From positions 1-64,000 of the forward strand of contig NZ_AP014879.1 of the NCBI RefSeq assembly GCF_002355735.1: 64,000 bases of DNA, given 5' to 3'. This DNA is from Sulfuricaulis limicola (lineage in GTDB: Bacteria > Pseudomonadota > Gammaproteobacteria > Acidiferrobacterales > Sulfurifustaceae). The notes beneath the pieces are model-generated. The model was given only the letters and a program-made list of their open reading frames with translations. It ran no database searches and was not told where the DNA came from. This document shows, one piece after another, positions 51,288-59,436 of the stretch. How positions within the stretch are numbered: position 1 is the stretch's first letter; the number at the start of each line of letters is the position of its first letter. Made by a program: the position numbers and the translations under genes.

Positions 51288-52769
51288 ATGTTTATGTCAT
51301 TCAATCTGAAAAAGCTGTTCGGCGCCCTGGGCGTCGTGCTGCTATTGGGCGCGCCGTTGCTGGCGATCGCCGAAGATACTGCGGCTCCCGCCGCCGCAAC
51401 TGTTGCGGCGGCCCCGGCTGCCGCCGCAGCGGCACCCGCGCCTGCGCCGAACAAGGGCGACACGTCCTGGATGCTGGTGTCCACGGCGCTGGTGCTGATG
51501 ATGAGCGTGCCGGCGCTGGCGCTGTTCTACGGCGGCATGGTGCGCTCAAAGAACGCGCTGTCGGTGCTGATGCAGGTGTTCGTCGTGTTTTCGCTGCTCA
51601 CGGTGCTGTGGTGCATCTACGGCTACAGTCTCGCGTTCACCGAGGGTAACGCCTGGTTCGGAGGGTTCGACCGGCTGTTCCTCAAGGGCACGTTCGACGC
51701 CGCCACCGGCGCGTTCTCCATGGGCGCGACCTTCAGCAAGGCGACGCCGATCACCGAGCTCGTGTTCGTGGCGTTCCAGGCGACGTTCGCGGCCATCACC
51801 GGCGCGCTGATCCTGGGCGCCTTCGTCGAACGCGTGAAGTTTTCCGCGGTGCTCATCTTCATGGTGCTGTGGTTCACCTTCGCTTACCTGCCGATTGCGC
51901 ACATGGTCTGGTTCTGGATGGGTCCGGATGCCTACACCGCGGCCAACGTCGTGGATGCCATGAACGCCAAGGCCGGCATGCTGTGGCAATGGGGCGCGCT
52001 CGACTTCGCCGGCGGTACGGTGGTGCACATCAACGCCGGTGTCGCGGGTCTGGTCGGTGCTTACCTGGTCGGCAAGCGCACCGGGTTCGGCAAGGAGCAC
52101 ATGGCGCCGCACAACCTGACGCTCACCATGATCGGCGCCTCGCTGCTGTGGGTCGGCTGGTTCGGTTTCAACGCCGGTTCCGCGCTCGAAGCCAACAACT
52201 CGGCCGCGCTCGCCTTCATGAATACGTTCCTGGCGACCGCCTGTGCGGTGCTGGCGTGGACGTTCGGCGAGTGGATGTTCAAGAGCAAGCCCTCGATGCT
52301 GGGCGCCGCCTCCGGTGCGGTCGCGGGCCTGGTGGCGATCACGCCGGCGGCCGGCAACGTCGGCATCCCCGGCGCGTTCGTGATCGGTACGGCCGCAGGC
52401 TTCGTGTGCCTCTGGGGCGTGAACCAGCTCAAGCGCTGGCTCAAGGCCGACGACTCACTCGATGTCTTCGGCGTACACGCGGTTGGCGGCATCCTCGGCG
52501 CCTTGCTCACCGGCGTGTTCAACTCACCGTCGCTCGGCGGACCCGGTTTCTACAACAACTGGTTCGAGATGCAGCAGGGCTTCGGCGGCATCGGCGCGCA
52601 AGTGCTGATCCAGGCCAAGGCCGTGGGCGTCACGGTCCTGTGGTCGGCCGTGGTTGCCGCGATCGCCTACAAGATCGCCGACTGGACGGTGGGTCTGCGC
52701 GTCACCCCGGAAGAGGAGCGCGAGGGTCTGGACACGACGTCTCACGGGGAGTCGGCGTATCGCATTTAA
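51288..52769 (+). CDS. amtB: Ammonium transporter AmtB
   Basis: This is a trimeric inner-membrane ammonium channel. The 493-aa protein has an N-terminal signal peptide (FGALGVVLLLGAPLLAIAED) and an Ala/Pro-rich stretch near residues 30-60. About eleven membrane helices follow, starting at WMLVSTALVLMMSVPALALF. The pore residues are within blocks such as LDFAGGTVVHINAGVAGLVG (a conserved His) and DVFGVHAVGGILGALLTGVF (the second His). It is 16 bases after glnK with an AGGAG-type site and is followed by a strong terminator. Confidence 0.95.
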   Translation: MFMSFNLKKLFGALGVVLLLGAPLLAIAEDTAAPAAATVAAAPAAAAAAPAPAPNKGDTSWMLVSTALVLMMSVPALALFYGGMVRSKNALSVLMQVFVVFSLLTVLWCIYGYSLAFTEGNAWFGGFDRLFLKGTFDAATGAFSMGATFSKATPITELVFVAFQATFAAITGALILGAFVERVKFSAVLIFMVLWFTFAYLPIAHMVWFWMGPDAYTAANVVDAMNAKAGMLWQWGALDFAGGTVVHINAGVAGLVGAYLVGKRTGFGKEHMAPHNLTLTMIGASLLWVGWFGFNAGSALEANNSAALAFMNTFLATACAVLAWTFGEWMFKSKPSMLGAASGAVAGLVAITPAAGNVGIPGAFVIGTAAGFVCLWGVNQLKRWLKADDSLDVFGVHAVGGILGALLTGVFNSPSLGGPGFYNNWFEMQQGFGGIGAQVLIQAKAVGVTVLWSAVVAAIAYKIADWTVGLRVTPEEEREGLDTTSHGESAYRI

Positions 52770-52795
52770 ACAAGAATTTCTTCCTGGAAATTATA

Positions 52796-52823
52796 CGGGC
52801 GCCTCGGGCGCCCGTTTTTTTTG
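52796..52823 (+). terminator. Rho-independent terminator after amtB
   Basis: ACGGGCGCC, loop TCG, then GGCGCCCGT with a run of eight T follow amtB by 27 bases. The stem is GC-rich and perfect. Confidence 0.92.
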
Positions 52824-52902
52824 GTGAAGCGCAGGGGATGATACGTGAGGAATCCGGGCACCGCTTCGCGGCAGGCCTCGATGTCGCCGCGGTCCGGCGG
52901 TG

Positions 52903-53136
52903 TCAGAGTTTCTTGTGGGTGCCGTCGCAGAAGGGCTTGGTGAGCGTGCGTTTGCAGCCGCACAGGGCCACCTTCTCCGCCTTGGCCAGTTCGAACTTTA
53001 CCGGTTCGGTGCCGCTGCCCTTGTGCGAGCCGTCGCAGAACGGCTGATTTTTGGATTGGCCGCAGGCACACCACCAGTAGGTGCCGGGCTGGAGGTCGAG
53101 CAGGTACGGGCCTTTCTGGGCGATTTTGGGTTCCAT
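52903..53136 (-). CDS. CDGSH iron-sulfur domain protein (two domains)
   Basis: This small 77-aa protein carries two CDGSH-type motifs, CACGQSKNQPFCDGSH and CGCKRTLTKPFCDGTH. Each has three Cys and one His to hold a [2Fe-2S] cluster. There is no signal or membrane segment, so it is cytoplasmic. The role of bacterial double-CDGSH proteins is not settled; redox or cluster transfer is suspected. Its frame ends 79 bases after the amtB terminator, and the gene runs leftward. Confidence 0.93.
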   Translation of the reverse strand: MEPKIAQKGPYLLDLQPGTYWWCACGQSKNQPFCDGSHKGSGTEPVKFELAKAEKVALCGCKRTLTKPFCDGTHKKL

Positions 53137-53246
53137 GGTGAGTCCTGATGGTGGATGGGGTTTTTATGGAGCAGAGTCGGCCGGGATATATACGCTGAAC
53201 GCCGTCCGGGTTCAATCGCGCCGGCCGATCACGCCAGTCCTCAAGC

Positions 53247-54086
53247 TCAGCGCAGGAATTCCGGACGGGCGAGCGCCGCCGCGTGAATCTCGTGGTTGTA
53301 ATAACGCGTGGCGAATCCTTTCGCGGCGGAGTCTTGGGCGCGGAATTGCGCCACCGATCCCTGTTTGCAGGCCATGGTGGCGCTCCACCAGCCGGAGGGA
53401 TAGGTGCACTGCGGGAAGAACAGCGTGGCGACATCGCGAAAGCCGGCGGCCTTGAAGGATTTTTGCACCGAGCGGATCAGGTCCGCATGAAACAGCGGCG
53501 ACTCGCTCTGCCCGACGACGACACCGTTCGGTCGCAGCGCTTTCAGACAGTTTTTGTAGAAGGTTTCAGAGAACAGCCCGGCCGCCGGTCCCACCGGGTC
53601 GGTGGAATCAACGATGATGACGTCGTAGCTGCCGGGTTTCGCGTCCGCGACCCATTTGATCCCGTCAGCGAAGTGCAGCCGCGCGCGCGAATCATTGTTC
53701 GATTCGCACAGCTCGGGAAAGAATTTTTCCGCCACGCGCGTGACACGCTCGTCGAGCTCGACCTGCTCCGCCAGCTCCACGGATGGGTGCTTCAGGACTT
53801 CATGCAGCGTGCCGCAGTCGCCGCCGCCGATGACCAGCACCCGTTTCGGATCGGGGTGGGTGAACAGCGCCGGGTGCGACATCATTTCGTGGTACATGAA
53901 GTTGTCGCGATCGGTGACCATGACCAGGCCGTCGAGCGTCATGAGCGTGCCGAAGGTCTCGGTCTCGTAGATCTCGATGCGCTGGTAGGGCGACTGCTCG
54001 TCGTGGACCTTGTCCTTGATCTTGAGCGAGATGGCGGAGCCCTGTCCGGCCCATTCTTCGGTGTACCAGGTTTTATCCAGTGACAT
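53247..54086 (-). CDS. speE: Spermidine synthase (polyamine aminopropyltransferase)
   Basis: SpeE transfers an aminopropyl group from decarboxylated SAM to putrescine. The 279-aa protein has the N-terminal beta-hairpin (SLKIKDKVHDEQSPYQRIEI) and the Rossmann core with VLVIGGGDCGTLHEVLKHPS near residue 83. It also has DVIIVDSTDPVGPAAGLF with the catalytic Asp, and FFPQCTYPSGWWSATMA. It is divergent from speA, which makes agmatine for putrescine, so the two form a polyamine unit. A repeat with inverted GTGGCGGGT units fills the space between their starts. Confidence 0.96.
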   Translation of the reverse strand: MSLDKTWYTEEWAGQGSAISLKIKDKVHDEQSPYQRIEIYETETFGTLMTLDGLVMVTDRDNFMYHEMMSHPALFTHPDPKRVLVIGGGDCGTLHEVLKHPSVELAEQVELDERVTRVAEKFFPELCESNNDSRARLHFADGIKWVADAKPGSYDVIIVDSTDPVGPAAGLFSETFYKNCLKALRPNGVVVGQSESPLFHADLIRSVQKSFKAAGFRDVATLFFPQCTYPSGWWSATMACKQGSVAQFRAQDSAAKGFATRYYNHEIHAAALARPEFLR

Positions 54087-54087
54087 G

Positions 54088-54157
54088 GTGGCGGGTTGCT
54101 AGTGGCGGGTGAAAGGCTCTCAAGTATACTAGCCGCTCGCCACCCGCTACTAGCCAC
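54088..54157. repeat. Iterated GCTAGTGGCGGGTG inverted repeat between speE and speA
   Basis: GTGGCGGGTTGCTAGTGGCG (54088-54107) is mirrored by CGCCACCCGCTACTAGCCAC (54138-54157). Each side has two copies of a GTGGCGGG / CTAGTGGC unit. It lies in the divergent control region of two polyamine genes. Confidence 0.7.
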
Positions 54158-54164
54158 GGATTTC

Positions 54165-56057
54165 ATGATCGACTGGTCCATCCAAAAAGCCCGCGACACC
54201 TACAACATCGCCCACTGGAGTGGCGGCTACTTCGACATCAACAGCAAGGGCCACCTCCTGTGCCGGCCCGACGGCCGCGCCGAGCATCCCGGCATCGACA
54301 TGTTCGAGCTGTCCCGCGAGATCAAGGCCGCCGGCCTGTCGCTGCCGGTGCTGGTGCGCTTCTCCGACATCCTGCGCCACCGCGTCGAAACGCTGTGCCG
54401 CGCCTTCGACCGCGCCATGCAGGCCGACGCTTACCGCGGTCAATACACCTCGGTTTACCCGATCAAGGTCAACCAGCAGAAAAGCGTGGTCGAGAAAATC
54501 CTCGCGCGCGACGACGGGCGCGTCGGGCTCGAGGCCGGCTCCAAGCCGGAACTGCTGGCGGTGCTGGCGCAGTCGCGCCAGGACGGCGGCGTGGTGGTGT
54601 GCAACGGTTACAAGGACCGCGAGTACATCCGGCTGGCGCTGATCGGACTGGCGCTGGGCCACCGCGTTTACATCGTCGTGGAAAAACCGACGGAGCTCGA
54701 GCTGGTCATCCAGGAATCCAGAAATCTGGGTATCACCCCGCTGATCGGCTTGCGCATGCGTCTGGCCTCGATCGGCGCTGGCAAATGGCAGAACTCCGGC
54801 GGCGAGAAATCCAAGTTCGGCCTGTCGGCCTCGCAGGTGCTGGACGCCATCGCGCGCCTGCGCGCGGTCAGCCTGCTGCCGTCGCTGCAGATGATGCACT
54901 TTCACATGGGCTCGCAGATTGCCAACATCCAGCACATCCAGCTGGGCATGCGCGAGGCGGCGCGCTACTACGCCGAATTCCGCGCCGCCGGCGCGGATAT
55001 CAAGGTACTGAACGTCGGCGGCGGACTGGGCGTGGACTACGAGGGCACGCGCTCGCGCAGCTTCTGCTCCATGAATTACTCGATCGACGAGTACGCGCAC
55101 AACATCGTGCATGCCATCAGCGAAATCTGCGCCGAGAAGAAGCTGCCGCATCCCGACATCGTCACCGAATCCGGACGCGCCGTGACCGCGCACCACGCGG
55201 TGCTCATCACCAACGTGGTGGACACCGAATCGGCCCCGGGCGCGGACTCGGTGCCGAAGGCAACGGAGAACGAACCGGCCATCATCCGCGACCTGTGGCA
55301 GACGCTCGCCACGCTGTCGGAGCGCTCCGTGGTCGAGGCCTATCACGACGCCGCCTACCGGCTGTCCGAGGCGCAGGGCATGTTCAGCCACGGCGTGCTG
55401 ACGCTGGCGCAACGCGCGCGCGCCGAGCAGATTTATTTCGCCATCTGCTGGAAGGTGCGCGAACTGTTGCAGCCGGCGAGCCGCACGCACCGCGAGATTC
55501 TCGACGAGCTGAACGAAAAGCTGGCGGACAAGTATTTCTGCAATTTCTCGCTGTTCCAGTCCATGCCCGATCACTGGGCCATCGACCAGATCTTCCCGGT
55601 GGTGCCGCTCAATCGCCTGAACGAGCCGCCCACGCGCCGTGGCGTGATGCAGGACATCACATGCGATTCCGACGGCAGCATCGACCTGTACGTGGACGGC
55701 GAGGGCATCGATTCCACGCTGCCGCTGCACCCGTTGCGCGAGAACGAGCCTTATTTGCTGGGGATTTTCCTGGTCGGCGCCTACCAGGAGATTCTCGGCG
55801 ACATGCACAACCTGTTCGGCGACACCGATTCCATCCACGTGGAACTGCTGCCCGACGGCAGCCACCGGCTGCTCGCCGCCGCGCGCGGCGACACCGTGGA
55901 CTCGGTGCTGCGCTACGTGCATTTCAACGCCGACGACCTGCTCGCCTCCTACCGCGCCAAGATCGAGCGCGCCAAATCGCTCAGTGCGGAGAGTCGCGAA
56001 ACCTATCTTGCCGAACTCTCGGAGGGGTTGAAGGGTTATACCTATCTGGAAGACTGA
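54165..56057 (+). CDS. speA: Biosynthetic arginine decarboxylase
   Basis: SpeA is a PLP enzyme that converts arginine to agmatine and CO2. The 630-aa protein has the fold type III layout. The PLP lysine is in YTSVYPIKVNQQKSVVEKIL near residue 105, MMHFHMGSQIANIQHIQLGM is near 250, and LNVGGGLGVDYEGT is near 285. The C-terminal domain includes SLFQSMPDHWAIDQIFPVVP and DITCDSDGSIDLYVDGEG. ATG 54165 (MIDWSIQKARDTYNI) fits the family start. It is divergent from speE. Confidence 0.96.
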   Translation: MIDWSIQKARDTYNIAHWSGGYFDINSKGHLLCRPDGRAEHPGIDMFELSREIKAAGLSLPVLVRFSDILRHRVETLCRAFDRAMQADAYRGQYTSVYPIKVNQQKSVVEKILARDDGRVGLEAGSKPELLAVLAQSRQDGGVVVCNGYKDREYIRLALIGLALGHRVYIVVEKPTELELVIQESRNLGITPLIGLRMRLASIGAGKWQNSGGEKSKFGLSASQVLDAIARLRAVSLLPSLQMMHFHMGSQIANIQHIQLGMREAARYYAEFRAAGADIKVLNVGGGLGVDYEGTRSRSFCSMNYSIDEYAHNIVHAISEICAEKKLPHPDIVTESGRAVTAHHAVLITNVVDTESAPGADSVPKATENEPAIIRDLWQTLATLSERSVVEAYHDAAYRLSEAQGMFSHGVLTLAQRARAEQIYFAICWKVRELLQPASRTHREILDELNEKLADKYFCNFSLFQSMPDHWAIDQIFPVVPLNRLNEPPTRRGVMQDITCDSDGSIDLYVDGEGIDSTLPLHPLRENEPYLLGIFLVGAYQEILGDMHNLFGDTDSIHVELLPDGSHRLLAAARGDTVDSVLRYVHFNADDLLASYRAKIERAKSLSAESRETYLAELSEGLKGYTYLED

Positions 56058-56066
56058 AGCGCGGGG

Positions 56067-56636
56067 CTAGCCGGTTTCGCCCTTTTTGACCTTGAGCCGG
56101 ATCGCCTTGATGCCCATTTTCTGCAGCTGCGCGGCGGTGGCGTCGAGCTGATCGATATTCTCGTAAGGCCCGAGGCGCACGCGGTGATACTCGCCCTTGC
56201 CCTCGATGGTGATTTTCTGGATGTGCGCCACCAGGCCCCCGAGCGCGAGCCGGGCCTTCATGTTGTCGGCCTCTTCGAAGCCCGCGAACGAGCCAGCCTG
56301 CAGGATATAGCTGACGCCCTCTTCCGGTTTGGCCTGGACCGGCTTGGCGCGCGCGCGCCGTTCCGGCAGCACGGTCTCGGTCTCCGGCAGGATGGTGTAG
56401 AAATCGAATTTCGGCTTGGGGGGCTTTGCCGGTTCCGGTTCTTTTTTAACCGGTTTTTCCGCAGGTTTGTTGATGCTGGAAAAAAGATTCCCCAGGCCGC
56501 TGCGGCCGTCGCCACGGTGGGAGTACATCTGCCACAGCATCACGCCCGCCACACCGATGCCGATACCCACCAGCAGGAACAGCCAACCGGGTTTGCGGAA
56601 ACGGCGTACCGAGAAACTTCTGCGCCTGCGAGCCAT
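56067..56636 (-). CDS. SPOR-domain cell-division type protein
   Basis: This 189-aa protein has a basic cytoplasmic start (MARRRRSFSVRRFRKPG) and one membrane helix, WLFLLVGIGIGVAGVMLW. A Pro/Lys-rich linker follows, then a C-terminal SPOR domain (YILQAGSFAGFEEADNMKAR to AIRLKVK, about residues 108-185). SPOR domains bind denuded glycan at the division septum. The layout matches FtsN-like proteins, but the short essential region of FtsN was not identified. It lies next to argS, as ftsN-like genes often do. It is convergent with speA, 10 bases apart. Confidence 0.9.
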   Translation of the reverse strand: MARRRRSFSVRRFRKPGWLFLLVGIGIGVAGVMLWQMYSHRGDGRSGLGNLFSSINKPAEKPVKKEPEPAKPPKPKFDFYTILPETETVLPERRARAKPVQAKPEEGVSYILQAGSFAGFEEADNMKARLALGGLVAHIQKITIEGKGEYHRVRLGPYENIDQLDATAAQLQKMGIKAIRLKVKKGETG

Positions 56637-56638
56637 AG

Positions 56639-56735
56639 TTCAGTACAAAGTTCAGAGTACAGGGTTCAAGGTTCAAGAGTACAGGGTTCGGAGTACAGCA
56701 CTGAACTTTAATCTCTGTGCTTTGAACCCTGTACG
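56639..56735. repeat. Iterated GTTCAGAGTACAGG hairpin between SPOR gene and argS
   Basis: Direct units such as TTCAGTACAAAG, TTCAGAGTACAGGG and TTCAAGAGTACAGGG (56639-56698) face inverted units CTGAACTTTAATC and TTTGAACCCTGTAC (56700-56735). The region holds no gene. Confidence 0.75.
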
Positions 56736-56746
56736 TTAAGGCAACT

Positions 56747-58507
56747 TTACATTGACTCGGGGGCCGACACACCCAGGAGTTTCAGCCCGTTGGCGAGCAC
56801 CTGACGCGTGGCCACGATCAGGTTGAGGCGCGCGTCGCGCAGCGCGGCGTCTTCGACCAGGAAGGTGTGCGCCCCATAATAGGTGTGGAAGTCATAGGCC
56901 AGCTCGCGCAGGTAGTAGGCGAGCTGGTGCGGTTCGCGGTCGCGCGCGGCCGATTCCAGCAACTCCGGGTAGCGTGCCAGCCGCTGGATCAGCGACAGCT
57001 CGTGCAGCTCCGTGAGGCGCGCCAGGTTCCGGTTTCCGTTTTCCGGGTCATGACTGAAGCCCTTTTCCTTCATCTGGCGGAACACGCTGTAGATGCGCGC
57101 GTGCGCGTATTGCACGTAGAACACCGGGTTGTCGTTGGATTGCGACTTGGCCAGGTCGAGATCGAAGTCCATGTGCTGCTCGCACTTGCGCAACACGTAG
57201 AAAAACCGCGCGGCATCGTTGCCGACCTCGTGCCGCAGTTCGCGCAGCGTGACGAACTCGCCGCTGCGGGTGGACATCTGCATGCGCTCGCCGCCTTTAT
57301 AAAGAATGGCAAATTGCACCAGCAGCACGTGCAGCCGTTCCGGGTCGTCGCCGATGGCCGCGAGCGCGGCCTTCACGCGCGGCACGTAGCCGTGATGGTC
57401 CGCGCCCCAGATGTCGATCACCTGGTCATAGCCGCGCTCGAGCTTGTCCATGTGGTAGGCGATGTCGTGGGCGAAATAGGTCTTCTGGCCGTTCTCGCGC
57501 ACCAGCACCCGGTCCTTCTCGTCGCCGTAATCGGTGGAGCGGAACCACAGCGCGCCGTCTTTTTCATAGGCATGTCCTGACTTCTTCAGGCGCTCGACGG
57601 CGCGCTCGGCGGCGCCATCTTCCACCAGTGCGCGCTCGGAGAACCACTGGTCATAGGTGACGCCGAACTCTTCCAGATCCTGGCGGATGTCGTCGAGGAT
57701 GACCTTGAGTCCGAGGTCGAAAACAATGCGATAAACCGCCGGGCCGAGCAGGGATTTGGCACGCTCGATCAGCGCATCGATATGGGTTTCCTTGTCGCCG
57801 CCCTTGGGTTCGTCGGCCGGCAGGTTTTCGAAAATCTTCGTGGATGCGTGGCGGTACTGGTCGCCGTTTTCGCGGTGCAACGTGGCGCCGATGTCGTAGA
57901 CGTAATCGCCCTTGTAGCCGTTCACCGGAAAGTCGAATTTCTCGCCGCACAGTTCGAGGTAACGCAGCCACACGCTGGTGGCGAGGATGTCCATCTGGCG
58001 TCCGGCATCGTTGATGTAGTACTCGCGGTGCACCTGGTAGCCGACGGCATCGAGCAGGTTGGCCAGCGTCGCGCCATAGGCGGCGCCGCGCCCATGACCG
58101 ACGTGCAGCGGGCCGGTGGGATTGGCCGAAACGAATTCCACCTGCACCTTGCGCCCGGCGCCCATGCGGCCGCGGCCGAAGGCCTCGCGTTGTTCCAGGA
58201 TCTCGCGCACCACGCTGTGATAGGCGGAGGCGGCGAGGAAAAAATTGATGAAACCCGGGCCAGCGATTTCGACCTTGACGACCTTTTCGGACGCGGGCAA
58301 GGCCTTGACGATTTTTTCCGCAAGCTCGCGCGGTTTCACGCGCGCCTGCTTGGCCAGCACCAGCGCGATGTTGCAGGCGAAGTCACCGTGCTCCCTGGAC
58401 TTGGCATGGTCGATGGTGATGGCCACGCCATGATCCGGCGGCAACGCGCCGGTGGCCTCGAGGCCCGCGAGCGCCGAGGCGATCAGGTTTTGGATGTGAT
58501 GCTTCAA
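56747..58507 (-). CDS. argS: Arginyl-tRNA synthetase
   Basis: ArgS charges tRNA-Arg. The protein has a class I HIGH-type motif as [18 protein letters not shown], and a KMSKS-type region as [14 protein letters not shown]. It also has the conserved [12 protein letters not shown] and the C-terminal DALRP-like helical domain. TTG 58507 (giving MKHHIQNLI) is preferred, with a GGA tract 7-10 bases upstream; another TTG at 58540 would add 11 residues. About 586 aa is the usual length. It is followed on the same strand by the SPOR gene after an iterated repeat. Confidence 0.94.
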   Translation of the reverse strand: MKHHIQNLIASALAGLEATGALPPDHGVAITIDHAKSREHGDFACNIALVLAKQARVKPRELAEKIVKALPASEKVVKVEIAGPGFINFFLAASAYHSVVREILEQREAFGRGRMGAGRKVQVEFVSANPTGPLHVGHGRGAAYGATLANLLDAVGYQVHREYYINDAGRQMDILATSVWLRYLELCGEKFDFPVNGYKGDYVYDIGATLHRENGDQYRHASTKIFENLPADEPKGGDKETHIDALIERAKSLLGPAVYRIVFDLGLKVILDDIRQDLEEFGVTYDQWFSERALVEDGAAERAVERLKKSGHAYEKDGALWFRSTDYGDEKDRVLVRENGQKTYFAHDIAYHMDKLERGYDQVIDIWGADHHGYVPRVKAALAAIGDDPERLHVLLVQFAILYKGGERMQMSTRSGEFVTLRELRHEVGNDAARFFYVLRKCEQHMDFDLDLAKSQSNDNPVFYVQYAHARIYSVFRQMKEKGFSHDPENGNRNLARLTELHELSLIQRLARYPELLESAARDREPHQLAYYLRELAYDFHTYYGAHTFLVEDAALRDARLNLIVATRQVLANGLKLLGVSAPESM

Positions 58508-58600
58508 GGGAATGTCCGATATTGTTTGTCGTCTCAGCAATGTCTTGCGTTTTGCCCTCTCCCCTTGTTCCCGCCGGGGTGCGGAAAAATCATGCGCACC

Positions 58601-58650
58601 CGTTCGGCGGGAGAAAGGTCCACCGGACCTTTCTCTGTTTCCGCCTCACC
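58601..58650 (+). repeat. Third copy of the tRNA-Arg-flanking repeat family
   Basis: CGTTCGGCGG, then GAGAAAGGTCC-ACC-GGACCTTTCTC (58611-58635), then CCGCCTCACC (58641-58650) match in order the outer part of the inverted repeats around tRNA-Arg at 46688-46745 and 47104-47150. The palindrome sequence differs but stays self-complementary, so the hairpin, not the sequence, is conserved. Confidence 0.7.
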
Positions 58651-58680
58651 TCCCGCAATGCGGGAGAGGGGGAGTCGGTT

Positions 58681-58718
58681 GGCTTCAAGCCGACAACCTT
58701 TAATTTCGGCTTGAAGCC
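58681..58718. repeat. 13-bp perfect hairpin between argS and the hypothetical gene
   Basis: GGCTTCAAGCCGA (58681-58693) pairs fully with TCGGCTTGAAGCC (58706-58718). There is no T-run, so it is not a typical terminator. Confidence 0.7.
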
Positions 58719-58779
58719 AGAGACATTGACCGGGCGCCGATTCTACCGGCCCGGCGGGGGCGCGAGAAGCGGTGACCGC

Positions 58780-59436
58780 TTACGGCCCGGCCGCCTCGCT
58801 CATGAGATTTTCCACTTCCCGCAGATTGGCGCGTTTCATCGGCTTGCCGTCCACCGGACTCAGCGGCGCCTCACGCGCTTCAAGCCGGTCGAAGATGCAC
58901 AATTCAACCGGAACGTCGTCGGCGGTGAAGCGGTAAGCCGGGAACGTCGCCTGGCGGTCGCCACCGAAACGCAGGCGCCGATCTGTCAACTCATAAGGGA
59001 TGCTGTGTTCCTGCAGCCAGAAACCGATTTCCTCCGCGGTGTCGGCGGTGAGGTGTAATTCGATGGCGCTGGCCGGTGTCACAGTGCCGCTCAGGACCGG
59101 CCCCACGAGCCGGGGCTCGAAGCGGGCCAGAAAGCGCATGGCCTCGGCAGCGAGCTCGCGCAGGCGGCGCACGCTCTGAATGAGGCTTCCGCCGTGAAAC
59201 AGCCGCAAATGTTCCTGCAGGGCGGAATCGACCTCGTTATTGCCCGGCAAATGCCGGGTCTCGGGCAGGCCCAGGCGCGCGGCGGCCTTGCGCTTGGCGC
59301 TCTGGAAATCGCGCACGCCCTCTTCCGCCATGATGCGCGCGGCGTCGGTGGCGATCCGCCGGCGCAGTTCATCCGCCGCCGGCGAGTTGGGTTTGGCGCG
59401 CTGCCTGGCCGGGGATGAACGGGACTTGTAGGCCAT
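58780..59436 (-). CDS. Conserved hypothetical protein coupled to PBP1A gene
   Basis: This 218-aa cytoplasmic protein begins with a basic low-complexity stretch, MAYKSRSSPARQRAKPNSPA. A conserved DAARIMAEEGVRDFQSAKRK follows, then ETRHLPGNNEVDSALQEHLR and GPVLSGTVTPASAIELHLTA. The last block vaguely recalls nucleotidyltransferase-fold proteins. Relatives in databases are sometimes named UDP-N-acetylmuramate-alanine ligase, but the Mur ligase P-loop is absent, so that name looks wrong. Its ATG overlaps the PBP1A TGA by one base (TGATG), so translation is coupled. The function is unknown. Confidence 0.75.
   Translation of the reverse strand: MAYKSRSSPARQRAKPNSPAADELRRRIATDAARIMAEEGVRDFQSAKRKAAARLGLPETRHLPGNNEVDSALQEHLRLFHGGSLIQSVRRLRELAAEAMRFLARFEPRLVGPVLSGTVTPASAIELHLTADTAEEIGFWLQEHSIPYELTDRRLRFGGDRQATFPAYRFTADDVPVELCIFDRLEAREAPLSPVDGKPMKRANLREVENLMSEAAGP

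Noticed and set aside
58780-59436. UDP-N-acetylmuramate-alanine ligase label for the gene after PBP1A
   Set aside because: The protein is only 218 aa and has no Mur ligase P-loop or central domain.
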